Shown: positions 1 to 8,050 of the stretch, in pieces
Layout of the letters: every line of letters starts with the position of its first letter
How positions within the stretch are numbered: the stretch's first letter is position 1
Source of the DNA: DAOVFN01 sp964484305
GTDB taxonomy: Archaea > Aenigmatarchaeota > Aenigmatarchaeia > QMZP01
Length of the DNA: 64,000 nucleotides
NCBI GenBank assembly: GCA_964484305.1
Contig: CAZAEI010000004.1
Location: 1 to 64,000 of the forward strand
Reading direction: 5' to 3'
Notes under the pieces: model-generated
The model's input: the letters and a program-made list of their open reading frames with translations, nothing else
What the model was told of the DNA's origin: nothing
Database searches by the model: none
Position numbers and translations under genes: made by a program

Positions 1-37
1 GACCATCCAGAAGCAGAAATCTGCAATAATTAAACCT

Positions 38-1852
38 CTAAAACTCCCTGCTTATCCCAATACCGAGTATCCTTTCCTCAGTTGTATTGCCGCTGCCATA
101 GTCCGATTTCTCTATTTTGTATCCGGGCCGTATTTCCCATTTCCCAACATGCGCATACACTCCTATGTCAACACCCTCTTCGTCTGGGAGAAGGTCATAA
201 TAGGAATCAATCCTATATCCCTTGACACCAATCCCGAGGTTCTTGCCTTTGTATCCTGCATTCACCCCGAATTCCCCTTCCCTTTCCCCTATCCTTTCTG
301 AGTAATACGGCTCAAGCGAGAGGCCCAGTCCATCATGCCCAATACCGAAAATTGTGCCGGCATCCAGCCTGCTGAACTTCAATTCATAATTCGCAATATC
401 AACAACACCTTTCGGAAACAAGGCGCACCCTGCGATTATATAGGGCTCTATGCTTACGGCCCCGATTCTATTCCTGTTAGAAGCCCCGACTTCAGCTATA
501 AGATTCTTGGTAAGAAGCCTTTCTCTTGATTCGATTTCGCCATCAACAAGAAACTTCTCTGTCAACTTGAATTCATTTACAGCAAACCTGAGACCCAGCC
601 CGAGCCTCCCCTCATACAGTTCTTTGGAAACACCCAAGTCAAAATTTAACCCATCCAGTCCGTTGCTATAAGCCTCAAAACGCTGGTCAATCTCCCCTGC
701 CACATAACTTAGTTGGCCATCTATCTTTAATTTGCCCAGCCAGGGAAGTTTAGGATCAAACATTCTCTTATATCCTATTTGAATCAGTATCATACTATAT
801 AACGGAGATAGCGGACCCCCTCTTATTTCTCCACCCTTCACAAAACCGCCCAAGGCGTTCACTTCAACAGAGTCTAGATAACGAGCATGGTCGAGAATGA
901 TTTCAATGCCGTCATTCCCCCCGTCATCGTGAAGTAGTAGCCTTTTCAATGGCTCAGAGGTTCCATCAAAACCTATAAAATCATTGAAGAGCTCCCCCTC
1001 TTCTGTAAGTATCATACAACTGAACTTTCCGTCTTCATACAATCTGTGCCTGAATACAGTCTCTCCCTGATGATACTGGTAAGCCTCAAGCGCGCTCTTG
1101 GTGTCGTCCCCCACCAGAAGCTCACCATCAATCACGACAGCTTCCCCATTATCATTGAGTAGACGATTTCCAAAATCAATCACGGCAACCTTCCCATCCT
1201 CTAATCTTACGATTGTATAAGCATGCCTCCCCCCTCCTCTAGCCCCTAGGACTGAGGCAGCCCTTGAGCCAGCATCATCCAGGTATCTCTCGGTGATAGA
1301 AGAGAACTGAAGACACGTCCCAAGGCCTTTATCTTCCTTCCCTGTTTCTAAGCCGGACTGGAATTCAGAAAAGAAATAATCCCGTGAAGGTATCCCACCT
1401 ACCGTTTCATTGGATGATATTTCTAATGAACCCCTGATCGCGGCCCCCAAGACAAGCCTTTGATATTCTGAAAGCCCCGCGCCCCTATTGACGAGACCCC
1501 GGTAGGAGTCAACGACCCCATCCTTTACGTCCCTTATTGTGCTCCCAACCTCGAATATTTCATCATAAGATAATCCCAAAATATCAGGTTTGAGTAACAA
1601 AGACCCGGTATCCCTGTCGAATTCTACCTTCGAGTCCGGACAATATGGCCCTTGCTGCTGATCTGCATGATGATAATTAAGAGTTATATTGAACCCAATC
1701 CCCTCTTCCCTGCGCGGAATATCCGGCTCTGCTCTGAGCCAGGACAGGGAATCATCTGCCCTTGCCTCCTCCCAGCCGAGCAGGAGGGTGCCAAGCAAGC
1801 CTCCTGCCAGAATGGCCATTCTCCCTGCATTCCTTAAACCGTATCTTTTCAT
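38..1852 (-). CDS. Secreted transglutaminase-like protein with beta-rich C-terminal half
   Basis: I chose the second ATG (1852) because a TATA box centred near 1879 lies about 27 nt upstream, giving a leaderless start; an upstream ATG at 1870 is possible. The 604-residue product begins with a signal peptide (hydrophobic residues about 13-26, likely cleavage after ARA at 32). Residues about 175-230 hold a transglutaminase/papain-like triad pattern: Cys180 in GTCLQF, His210 in GRHAYT and Asp226 in VIDFGN. The last 250 residues are a series of short amphipathic strands rich in Gly and aromatics (for example LGLGLRFAV, FGVNAGYKGK) and the chain ends in ISREF, with a terminal Phe as in bacterial outer-membrane barrels. 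I infer an exported processing enzyme or surface protein; the barrel is inference only. Confidence 0.75.
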   Translation of the reverse strand: MKRYGLRNAGRMAILAGGLLGTLLLGWEEARADDSLSWLRAEPDIPRREEGIGFNITLNYHHADQQQGPYCPDSKVEFDRDTGSLLLKPDILGLSYDEIFEVGSTIRDVKDGVVDSYRGLVNRGAGLSEYQRLVLGAAIRGSLEISSNETVGGIPSRDYFFSEFQSGLETGKEDKGLGTCLQFSSITERYLDDAGSRAASVLGARGGGRHAYTIVRLEDGKVAVIDFGNRLLNDNGEAVVIDGELLVGDDTKSALEAYQYHQGETVFRHRLYEDGKFSCMILTEEGELFNDFIGFDGTSEPLKRLLLHDDGGNDGIEIILDHARYLDSVEVNALGGFVKGGEIRGGPLSPLYSMILIQIGYKRMFDPKLPWLGKLKIDGQLSYVAGEIDQRFEAYSNGLDGLNFDLGVSKELYEGRLGLGLRFAVNEFKLTEKFLVDGEIESRERLLTKNLIAEVGASNRNRIGAVSIEPYIIAGCALFPKGVVDIANYELKFSRLDAGTIFGIGHDGLGLSLEPYYSERIGEREGEFGVNAGYKGKNLGIGVKGYRIDSYYDLLPDEEGVDIGVYAHVGKWEIRPGYKIEKSDYGSGNTTEERILGIGISREF

Positions 1853-1873
1853 GAACAGAATATAACGCATTCA

Positions 1874-1884
1874 TTTTTAAATAC
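1874..1884 (-). promoter_or_regulatory. TATA box of the transglutaminase-like gene
   Basis: Read on the minus strand this is GTATTTAAAAA. Its centre is about 27 nt before the ATG at 1852, the normal archaeal spacing for a leaderless mRNA. Confidence 0.5.
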
Positions 1885-1914
1885 CTATGTTGTTGCTACT
1901 GACTGGTCTTAAAA

Positions 1915-2215
1915 AACATCTTTATTGGCCTTCCAGCGGCTCCATGGACCATGCCGGGAGCAGGAATGCCCCCCAACCAGGATGGAACGGGCAATCCTTG
2001 AATGCCCGGCCACAGTATAATCCGTTGTCCAGGACCAAGGCACTCCCGAGCCTGCATGCTCGTCCCTCAGGAAGAGACCCCTGCCCCGGCACCTTTCAGA
2101 TGCTCCAACCTATGGTTGCCGGGGCCGGGTTCCCGGAGCCTCGGATGGTCCTAAGCAACCCTGCCGGCCTCACCCCTGGTTTCCCTGGCGGGCTCTGTAG
2201 AAAACATAATTAGGG
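1915..2215. other. GC-rich structured intergenic region, possible ncRNA
   Basis: No convincing reading frame lies here. The stretch is much more GC-rich than the flanks and full of inverted repeats: GCCCCGGCA (about 2082-2090) pairs with TGCCGGGGC about 25 nt later, an inner CCAACC/GGTTG stem sits inside it, and CCGGG/CCCGG follows. On the plus strand a TATA-like TTAAAAAAC (about 1909) precedes it. I looked for the SRP helix-8 and RNase P core signatures and did not find them, so the class and strand are unknown. Confidence 0.3.
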
Positions 2216-2266
2216 CACCTCCCTAACTATTAATCGCTATGAAGAATAGCAGGGAGGCGGCACCCT

Positions 2267-2618
2267 ATGTTAAGATTGGCGAACATAATAATAAAGTTAA
2301 CTGAGCGTTTACGCCCAGTGTTCAAAAAATCTATGCCTGCATATTCATGCAGGAAATCCAAGCACACGTACAAGCAGCATCAGCTAGCAGTAATATGGTG
2401 CCTGATGAAGTACCTGAAAACCAACTACAGGCGGATAGTTGAACTGCTCGAACTGATGCCTGGAGTCAGGCAAGTAATTGGTTTGAACCGATTGCCCCAC
2501 TTCACAACGATCAACAAGTTCTTCCTTAGGATCAATACACCCCTTATGTGCCTGGTTCGATGACAAAAGCTATTTCGAGTTCTTTCCGCTGCATGCTGTT
2601 TATCCCTTGCGAGGGTAA
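2267..2618 (+). pseudogene. Broken DDE transposase (N-terminus fused to C-terminus)
   Basis: The first 90 codons encode the N-terminal region of an IS4/IS5-superfamily transposase (YKQHQLAVIWCLMKYL, RRIVELLELMPG, LPHFTTINKF). The catalytic DDE core is missing. After a frame change the last codons encode the C-terminal tail WFDDKSYFEFFPLHAVY and stop at 2616-2618. The same tail sequence recurs at 3889-3942. An imperfect inverted repeat (2212-2224 and 2251-2266) just before the start may be the left end of the element. Confidence 0.7.
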
Positions 2619-2620
2619 CT

Positions 2621-2689
2621 GGTATTAAAAATACCAAATTCTGGTATAACGTATTTAAATAACGGGGTTAAATACCAAATAAGTGGTAT
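2621..2689 (+). promoter_or_regulatory. Promoter with ATACC/GGTAT operator array for HEPN/NTase pair 1
   Basis: Five half-sites alternate: GGTAT 2621-2625, ATACC 2631-2635, GGTAT 2643-2647, ATACC 2672-2676 and GGTAT 2685-2689. A TATA-like ATTTAAAT lies at 2653-2660. The outer pairs form inverted repeats with 5, 7 and 8 nt spacers, one over the likely transcription start, just before the ATG at 2693. This is the layout of an autoregulated toxin-antitoxin promoter; the binding protein would be the winged-helix NTase or the HEPN/NTase complex (inference). Confidence 0.55.
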
Positions 2690-2692
2690 AAA

Positions 2693-3184
2693 ATGGTGAA
2701 GATAGAAGTGCTGATTAAGGAGGGAAAGGTAAGCAGAATCAGGGAGCTGGAAATACAGAGATATGTAAGTTTCTTTGAGAATTCCTACAGGGACAACCTG
2801 AAGCATTGCGAAGCAGTTGCTGGGAGATTCCCGAGGTGGAGCATCATCTCGGGTTACTATGCAATGCATGACATCACAAAGCTTCTTCTGGCAAAGAAAT
2901 TCCGGCTCAAGATTGACATGAAGGTGCATTCCACAACAATAAAGGTGCTCAGGGAAGTGATCAAAAACAAGGTCCTGGTAAATCTCATGGAGAAGGGTTA
3001 TAGCGAATTTGTTTATCTTGCAAATGATCTTGCAGGAGCGAAGAGGGAAAGGATAAAATCCCAGTATTACACAGGAACCGAATTCATGAGGGAGGAATAT
3101 GAGAAAAGGTCAAGGGAATTCATAGGAACTGTGGTCAAGCCCTATCTGGAAAAGATAGAGGCGCTTGTTGGTGATATGAAATGA
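2693..3184 (+). CDS. HEPN-domain protein (toxin-antitoxin pair 1)
   Basis: This 163-residue helical protein has the HEPN pattern: the YYAMHDITKLLLAK helix in the first half and RIKSQYYTG near residue 127. HEPN toxins use Rx4-6H as the RNase or AMP-acceptor motif; here the His position of RxxxQYH is Tyr, so RNase activity may be lost. The stop overlaps the ATG of the nucleotidyltransferase by 4 nt, so the two are translationally coupled. Family knowledge: HEPN/MNT modules are toxin-antitoxin pairs in which the MNT partner AMPylates and silences the HEPN toxin. Confidence 0.75.
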   Translation: MVKIEVLIKEGKVSRIRELEIQRYVSFFENSYRDNLKHCEAVAGRFPRWSIISGYYAMHDITKLLLAKKFRLKIDMKVHSTTIKVLREVIKNKVLVNLMEKGYSEFVYLANDLAGAKRERIKSQYYTGTEFMREEYEKRSREFIGTVVKPYLEKIEALVGDMK

Positions 3185-3750
3185 TAAGCCAGGTATTTAC
3201 TCAGCATGCCTTTAAAACAATGAGCATGTTTTCGCTCTCCCCAGGCTCAAGGTTCAATAGAAAGGAGATAAAGGAAAAGACTAGACTCAACAACGTGCCC
3301 TTGGATAAGGCACTGTTAAGATTGGTTTCCTCGGGAATTCTGAAAAGGGATGGTAACTTGTATTACCTGGATTTTGAGAATAACTCGACAAAAACAATCC
3401 TTGAAATCTGCTCAAAACAATATAGAGTGTTAAAGGAGTTGCCGTTCGATGTTTATTTGATATTGGTGGACCTTGTTTCAGAACTCTCATTATACAAGGA
3501 AATAGAAGCTTATATTTTTGGCTCATATTCAAAACTGATTTATGATGAGAAGTCGGATATAGACATAGCTATACTTGCAACAAAAAAAACCGATAAAGAG
3601 AGACTGCAAAAGGCCGTTCAGAAGTTGGAGAAACTGTATGTCAAGGGAATAGAAACGCATTTTTTTGATAAGCGGCGATTTTACAAAAACAAGAAAGATC
3701 CTCTCGTTAAAGAAATAATCAAGAACGGAGCGTTGATTATAAGGAATTAG
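3181..3750 (+). CDS. Winged-helix/minimal nucleotidyltransferase (pair 1 antitoxin)
   Basis: This 189-residue protein has an N-terminal winged helix (residues about 15-65, FNRKEIKEKTRLNNVPLDKAL) followed by a Pol-beta-type nucleotidyltransferase core: Gly114-Ser115 in YIFGSYSK and the metal ligands Asp126 and Asp128 in KSDIDIAIL. The DNA-binding domain fused to the MNT core suggests the antitoxin also represses the operon through the ATACC/GGTAT sites upstream. The gene is AT-rich relative to the housekeeping genes around it. Confidence 0.8.
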   Translation: MISQVFTQHAFKTMSMFSLSPGSRFNRKEIKEKTRLNNVPLDKALLRLVSSGILKRDGNLYYLDFENNSTKTILEICSKQYRVLKELPFDVYLILVDLVSELSLYKEIEAYIFGSYSKLIYDEKSDIDIAILATKKTDKERLQKAVQKLEKLYVKGIETHFFDKRRFYKNKKDPLVKEIIKNGALIIRN

Positions 3751-3820
3751 TGGCAATCCCGGTATCAGCACCAACAGCAACATCTGCCCCAACTACCCGG
3801 GCCAGAACTCTGTTCATGAA

Positions 3821-3866
3821 CACAGCCCGCCGGCAGGGTCGGTCGAGTTCTGATGGTGAGGCCCGG
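3821..3866. repeat. 46-nt dispersed repeat, copy 1
   Basis: This sequence, starting CACAGCCCGCCGGCAGGG, is nearly identical (two mismatches in 46) to 5141-5186. The copies bracket the second HEPN/NTase pair. The segment contains a short GCCCGCCGGCAGGGC self-complementary run. It is probably debris of the same mobile element as the neighbouring transposase tails. Confidence 0.6.
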
Positions 3867-3867
3867 A

Positions 3868-3956
3868 CAGGGGTATGGGAAACCCAAGCCTGGTTCGACG
3901 ACAGGGATTACTATGAGTTCTTTCCGCTGCATGCTGTTTATAAATTAAAAGAATAA
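3868..3956 (+). pseudogene. Transposase C-terminal remnant
   Basis: The codons read WETQAWFDDRDYYEFFPLHA and end KLKE before a TAA at 3954-3956. The last part matches the tail at 2551-2604 both in DNA and protein. No start or catalytic region remains, so this is a fossil of the same IS family left between the two toxin-antitoxin pairs. Confidence 0.6.
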
Positions 3957-3980
3957 AAGATAAGTACACATCAGGAAACC

Positions 3981-3992
3981 AGCTTTAAATAA
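3981..3992 (+). promoter_or_regulatory. TATA box of HEPN/NTase pair 2
   Basis: GCTTTAAATAAA lies about 20-25 nt upstream of the ATG at 4007, consistent with leaderless transcription of the second pair. Confidence 0.45.
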
Positions 3993-4006
3993 AGGGGATA
4001 TAAGAA

Positions 4007-4633
4007 ATGATAAGAGTGAGGGACAAAGAATCAAAAATGAGTAATATTACTCAAAAATGGATATATGTGCTTTTGCCTTTCTCGGATAATTATTCTGCCA
4101 AATTATCTGCAAGCGAGTTGTCAAGAACATCCAAAATACCCCAGCAAACCACTTCAAGATACCTGAATAAACTCACCAGACTCAACCTGGTTAGCTATGG
4201 GAAAGAGGGGAAAAACAAGCTGTTTTATTTTGACCTTGAAAAGCAGACTACAAGAACAGTGCTGAATCTAGTCGAAAGCCAGAAGTCCCTGGAATTCCAG
4301 CTAAGGGTAAAAGAGATTGCCGTTATTGTTAATGAAATTCTAAGGCATTGTGAAAGCCTGATTGTTTTTGGCTCTTATGTTTCTGGTAATTTTAACAAAG
4401 AATCTGATTTGGATATAGTAATTTTAGGTAGTCACGACAGGGAACAGATTAAAAGAATAAAACAAAAACAAATCATCGAGATTAATGAGCACTACGTATC
4501 TTACAATGAGTTTGCCAAAATATTAACTTCCAGGAATCCTTTGTCAATAGAGATAATGAAAAATCACGTTCTGTTTGGGGATGTTTCAAAGATTGTTCAT
4601 ATTTTTTTGATGAGAGGATATGAACGAAGATAA
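4007..4633 (+). CDS. Winged-helix/minimal nucleotidyltransferase (pair 2 antitoxin)
   Basis: Residues about 30-75 form a winged helix (LSASELSRTSKIPQQTTSRY). The MNT core follows with Gly122-Ser123 in VFGSYVSG and Asp134/Asp136 in ESDLDIVIL. The architecture equals the NTase at 3181-3750, but gene order is reversed here (NTase first, HEPN second, 14 nt overlap), so the pair is not a simple tandem duplicate. I used the ATG at 4007 because of the TATA box; an in-frame ATG at 4037 is the alternative. Confidence 0.8.
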   Translation: MIRVRDKESKMSNITQKWIYVLLPFSDNYSAKLSASELSRTSKIPQQTTSRYLNKLTRLNLVSYGKEGKNKLFYFDLEKQTTRTVLNLVESQKSLEFQLRVKEIAVIVNEILRHCESLIVFGSYVSGNFNKESDLDIVILGSHDREQIKRIKQKQIIEINEHYVSYNEFAKILTSRNPLSIEIMKNHVLFGDVSKIVHIFLMRGYERR

Positions 4634-5075
4634 AATAAGATGGTGCTGCAAGCAGAAAAAGGGAATTTGGTTAATCGAATTAAAACCGCATTTGAGCGAC
4701 TCCTATATGAAAGAGGCGAATGAGACCCTTGAAAACGTTTTTTCTGCCAAAGGAAAATGGAAACTAATAACAGCTTACTATGCATGCTATAATGCATTTT
4801 ATGCGATACTGATGAAATGCGGAATAAGATGCGAGATTCATGACTGCAGTTTGGAGTTGATGGGGTTGTTTGATTTCGACCATTCGCAAATGGATTATCT
4901 CACAAAATTAAAAGAAGACAGGATTCAGGCACAATACCATCTTAAAGATATCGTTCTTGAGGACGATTCTGCTGTTAAAGAATTCATACTGGAATGTAAG
5001 ACAGTACTAGAAGCTTTGGATTCAGAAAAAATAGACAAAATCAGGAGAGGGTTGAGAAAATTTGCTGCGCAATAA
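4620..5075 (+). CDS. HEPN-domain toxin (pair 2)
   Basis: This 151-residue protein has the HEPN helices KWKLITAYYACYNAFYAIL and the catalytic-type motif RIQAQYH (Rx5H) near residue 101. Unlike the first HEPN protein in this window it keeps the His, so it is the more likely active RNase toxin. It overlaps the NTase gene by 14 nt and must be co-expressed with it. Confidence 0.8.
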   Translation: MNEDKIRWCCKQKKGIWLIELKPHLSDSYMKEANETLENVFSAKGKWKLITAYYACYNAFYAILMKCGIRCEIHDCSLELMGLFDFDHSQMDYLTKLKEDRIQAQYHLKDIVLEDDSAVKEFILECKTVLEALDSEKIDKIRRGLRKFAAQ

Positions 5076-5140
5076 AATGAAATGAGTTATAACAACTACT
5101 CTCCCTCGACCACCCTGAGGCAGAGATATGCTCTGGGGAG

Positions 5141-5186
5141 CACAGCCCGCCGGCAGGGCCGGTCAAGTTCTGATGGTGAGGCCCGG
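5141..5186. repeat. 46-nt dispersed repeat, copy 2
   Basis: Near-identical to 3821-3866. It lies in the 170-nt gap between the HEPN gene and the ABC permease gene, where no other feature is visible. Confidence 0.6.
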
Positions 5187-5248
5187 GCACGCCCCCTGGT
5201 GGTGCGCAGATTCTGTCTCGTTCTTTCACAGCCGCGCATTATGCCGCT

Positions 5249-6016
5249 CTACACCTCTGTCCTGTTGAAGAGATACCTCGCCAGAACTATTATGGCAACG
5301 CAGAAGCCCGCAAGTATGCCGAAGTCCAGCAGTGCGGGGAGGTGCGAAATGCCGGTTATCAGGCCCCGCAGGCCGTCAACACCATAGCTGAGCGGGTTCA
5401 GATAGGAGAGCGCGGCCAGCCATGTGGGCAGATTATCCAGCGGAAACAGCGCTCCTGACAGAAGGAAGGTGGGCATTATGAGGAAGTTCATTATCAGCTG
5501 GAATCCGTGCATGTCCTCCATGACGGATGCGAACGATATGCCGATACCAACGAAAGACATGGATATCAGCATTATGAAGACCACTGATGTCAGGACGCCG
5601 GGTATGCTGGTGATCTGCACGCCCATGAGCACGCTTATGCCCAGTATGAAGAACGCCTGTATAACCCCGTTGGTCATGCCTGCGAACATCCTGCCGAAGA
5701 CTATCGAGGTTCTGCTTACCGGAGCCACCATTATCTCCTTGAGGAATCCAAACTGTCTGTCCCAGAGTATAGAAACGCCTGCAAACATCGATGAGAACAG
5801 CAGTGCCATTGCAACGATGCCTGGCGCGAGGAAATCAAGGTATGTTGCTCCCGCTGGCAGGCCTGGTATGTTAACAAGCGGATTCAGCCCCAGCCCAAGG
5901 AATGCGAGAAAGAATAACGGCATGGCCAGGCTGCCCACAAGCCTGCTCTTATTCCTCACGAACTTCTTCATATCACGCAGCCAGATGATATACACTGCAT
6001 TCAGATTTGAACCCAT
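5249..6016 (-). CDS. ABC-2 type transporter permease
   Basis: The 255-residue protein has six predicted membrane segments and the ABC-2 layout: a cytoplasmic start (IWLRDMKKFVRNKSRLVGSL), a GATYLDFLAPGIVAMALLFS segment and the conserved LLSGALFPLDNLPTWL before the last helices. It starts 3 nt after the ATPase gene, and the two form a DrrAB-type exporter. The substrate (drug, lipid or polysaccharide) is not shown by the sequence. Confidence 0.88.
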   Translation of the reverse strand: MGSNLNAVYIIWLRDMKKFVRNKSRLVGSLAMPLFFLAFLGLGLNPLVNIPGLPAGATYLDFLAPGIVAMALLFSSMFAGVSILWDRQFGFLKEIMVAPVSRTSIVFGRMFAGMTNGVIQAFFILGISVLMGVQITSIPGVLTSVVFIMLISMSFVGIGISFASVMEDMHGFQLIMNFLIMPTFLLSGALFPLDNLPTWLAALSYLNPLSYGVDGLRGLITGISHLPALLDFGILAGFCVAIIVLARYLFNRTEV

Positions 6017-6018
6017 GA

Positions 6019-7017
6019 TTACCGCCTCATTCCTGCGCGCATGCGCTGCCTGAACCTGTCGCCTGCGTTTGCCTCCTGGCTCCGTATGGTCTTGCCTGTG
6101 AAATGTATGAATACGTCTTCCAGTGTCGGCTTGTGCAAATCAACCGATTCCACCCCTATTCCGGCAGCCTCGGCCCCCTTGAGCAGCCCGGGTATCCTGC
6201 TGCCGGCGTTCGCCATGGCAACGGAAACAGAGTTGTCATGCAGCTTTACCTTGGATGCCCCCTTCATGGATTTCGCAAGCGATGCCATCTTGGCGGCATC
6301 ACTGACCTTAAGCGTGATAACATCGCCTCCCATAGAGTCCTTCAGGTTCGCTGGTTTGCCAAGCGCCAGTATCCTGCCGTGGTCGATGATTGCAACCCGC
6401 CCACAGAGGAAATCGGCCTCTTCCATGTAGTGGGTTGTAAGTATGATGGTGATATTATACGTCTTGTTCAGCTTCATTATATAATTCCAGATTACCCTCC
6501 TGGTCTGGGCATCAAGGCCGAGCGTGGGCTCGTCAAGGAAGAGCACCCTGGGCCTGTGCATCAGGCCCCTGGCTATCTCCAGCCTGCGCTTCATACCGCC
6601 GGAGTATCTTTCAGCCAGCTCGTCAGCCCTGTCAGACAGCTCCACCAGTTCGAGAACCTCCATTATCCTCCCTTCTCGCTCCTTCCTGGGCATGCCATAC
6701 ATCCTTGCATGGAAATCGAGGTTCTCCCTGCCAGTCAGCTGGTCGTCCAGGGCGGGGTCCTGAAAGACTATGCCTATGCAGTGGCGCACGGAATCCGGAT
6801 CCTTTGTGACATCGGTTCCGCATACCATAGCCTGGCCTGATGTGGGCCGGGTCATGGTGGCAAGCATCCTTATGATTGTTGTCTTGCCTGCTCCGTTGGG
6901 GCCCAGCAGGCCAAATATCTCACCATCGTTCACCTTTAGGTCTATGCCATCCACTGCCCTTACGCTGCCGTTGAATTCCTTCCTGAGATGTTTTACTTCT
7001 ATGGCCCGCATACCCAT
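6019..7017 (-). CDS. ABC transporter ATP-binding protein (DrrA-like)
   Basis: The sequence shows Walker A (GPNGAGKTT), the Q-loop, the signature YSGGMKRRLEIA and Walker B (RVLFLDEPTLGLD), then the H-loop in TTHYMEE. About 100 further residues match the regulatory C-terminal domain of daunorubicin-resistance-type ATPases. It drives the permease encoded directly downstream. The ATG at 7017 fits the TATA box at 7038-7049; a second ATG lies 6 nt further in. Confidence 0.92.
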   Translation of the reverse strand: MGMRAIEVKHLRKEFNGSVRAVDGIDLKVNDGEIFGLLGPNGAGKTTIIRMLATMTRPTSGQAMVCGTDVTKDPDSVRHCIGIVFQDPALDDQLTGRENLDFHARMYGMPRKEREGRIMEVLELVELSDRADELAERYSGGMKRRLEIARGLMHRPRVLFLDEPTLGLDAQTRRVIWNYIMKLNKTYNITIILTTHYMEEADFLCGRVAIIDHGRILALGKPANLKDSMGGDVITLKVSDAAKMASLAKSMKGASKVKLHDNSVSVAMANAGSRIPGLLKGAEAAGIGVESVDLHKPTLEDVFIHFTGKTIRSQEANAGDRFRQRMRAGMRR

Positions 7018-7037
7018 CCTTATTCTATATCAGTCCG

Positions 7038-7049
7038 AATTATATATAA
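7038..7049 (-). promoter_or_regulatory. TATA box of the ABC exporter operon
   Basis: The minus strand reads ATTATATATAAT, centred about 26 nt from the ATG at 7017, which fits a leaderless transcript. Confidence 0.5.
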
Positions 7050-7143
7050 TGCCCGGGGGCGTCTGGCTAAGCACGAATGGCATCAAATGCTTCTATGCAA
7101 CCACGGACTAAAGTAAGTGGTTTGCTGATTAATCATATCTGCT

Positions 7144-7187
7144 CTGTTCCCTTCAGGAACAGGCAGTGCCTGCCAAAGGCAGAGCAC
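7144..7187. repeat. Two adjacent hairpins in a 310-nt intergenic gap
   Basis: CTGTTCC (7144-7150) pairs with GGAACAG (7156-7162), and GTGCCTGCC (7166-7174) pairs with GGCAG-a-GCAC (7178-7187). The remaining gap 7018-7327 shows only the two promoters. The hairpins resemble members of the leader repeat family found upstream of several genes in this window, but no Shine-Dalgarno follows them closely, so terminator or repeat remnant are both possible. Confidence 0.45.
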
Positions 7188-7327
7188 TCTCGAACTTCGC
7201 ATCTGTCTACCGGTTAAAACCAGTATTTTTTGGACTCAGTTCAAGATAATCCACGGAGTTGGGTTTCAAGAGCTGGCTCGGTAAACGAATTTAAAAAACC
7301 CCCGGCAAACATATAGCAGGTGTTTTT

Positions 7328-8011
7328 GTGCATCAGAATATCATCGAGGCCAGCAAGGTGACCAAGTACTACGGCGGGGACGATGCGTGCAGGGTCGAGG
7401 TCCTGAAGGGCATAGACTTCGAGGTGCGCAGGGGGGAGTTCGTGGCCATAATGGGGCCATCCGGCTCAGGCAAGACCACCCTCCTGGACGTTCTGGGGGC
7501 CCTGCTGAAACCCACGTCAGGAAGGGTTCTCATAGACGAGGAAGGCCTCTCAGGACTTACGGATACCGAGCTGGCCCGCATCCGTGGAAAGAAGATCGGC
7601 TTCATATTCCAGACATATAACCTCATCCCAAGCCTCACAGCCCAGGAGAACGTGGAGCTCGGGTTGAGGATAAACGGCAGGACCAAGTCAGAGTCCAGGA
7701 ACCGCGCAGTGGACCTCCTGAAGATGGTGGGCCTGGAAGAGAGGCTCCATCACAAGCCCTCCCAGCTCTCCGGGGGCGAGCAGCAGAGGGTGGCGATATG
7801 CCGGGCCCTGGCCAACAACCCCATAATTATCCTGGGGGACGAGCCAACGGGAAACCTTGACTCCAGGACAGGATTCATGATACTAGAGCTGCTCAAGAAG
7901 CTCAGTAAGACAGAGGGCTACACCATAGTGGTGGTCACCCACGACCACAGGATAGGCAAGTATGCTGACAGGATTGTCCACATGATGGACGGGAGGATTA
8001 AGAAGAGATGA
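7328..8011 (+). CDS. ABC transporter ATPase, LolD/MacB type
   Basis: This 227-residue ATPase has Walker A GPSGSGKTT, Q-loop FQTYNLIPSLTAQEN, signature LSGGEQQRVAICRAL and Walker B IILGDEPTGNLD, the last two typical of the LolD/MacB branch that works with FtsX-like permeases. It starts at GTG. No MacB-like permease follows; the next gene is a secreted COG1361-like protein, with which such ATPases are often clustered in archaea. The missing permease may lie elsewhere. Confidence 0.9.
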   Translation: MHQNIIEASKVTKYYGGDDACRVEVLKGIDFEVRRGEFVAIMGPSGSGKTTLLDVLGALLKPTSGRVLIDEEGLSGLTDTELARIRGKKIGFIFQTYNLIPSLTAQENVELGLRINGRTKSESRNRAVDLLKMVGLEERLHHKPSQLSGGEQQRVAICRALANNPIIILGDEPTGNLDSRTGFMILELLKKLSKTEGYTIVVVTHDHRIGKYADRIVHMMDGRIKKR

Positions 8012-8050
8012 TTTTTTAAACCACTGCACACATTATTAAGAGGTGTTTTC

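Noticed and set aside
1887..2213. 108-residue open frame on the plus strand
   Set aside because: Composition is biased Pro/Gly/Arg with no motif, and it lies in a region of strong inverted repeats; more likely a structured RNA or non-coding.
1915..2215. SRP RNA or RNase P RNA
   Set aside because: The helix-8 GGAAG/AGCAG-like motif and the RNase P core sequences were not found on either strand, so I left the region unclassified.
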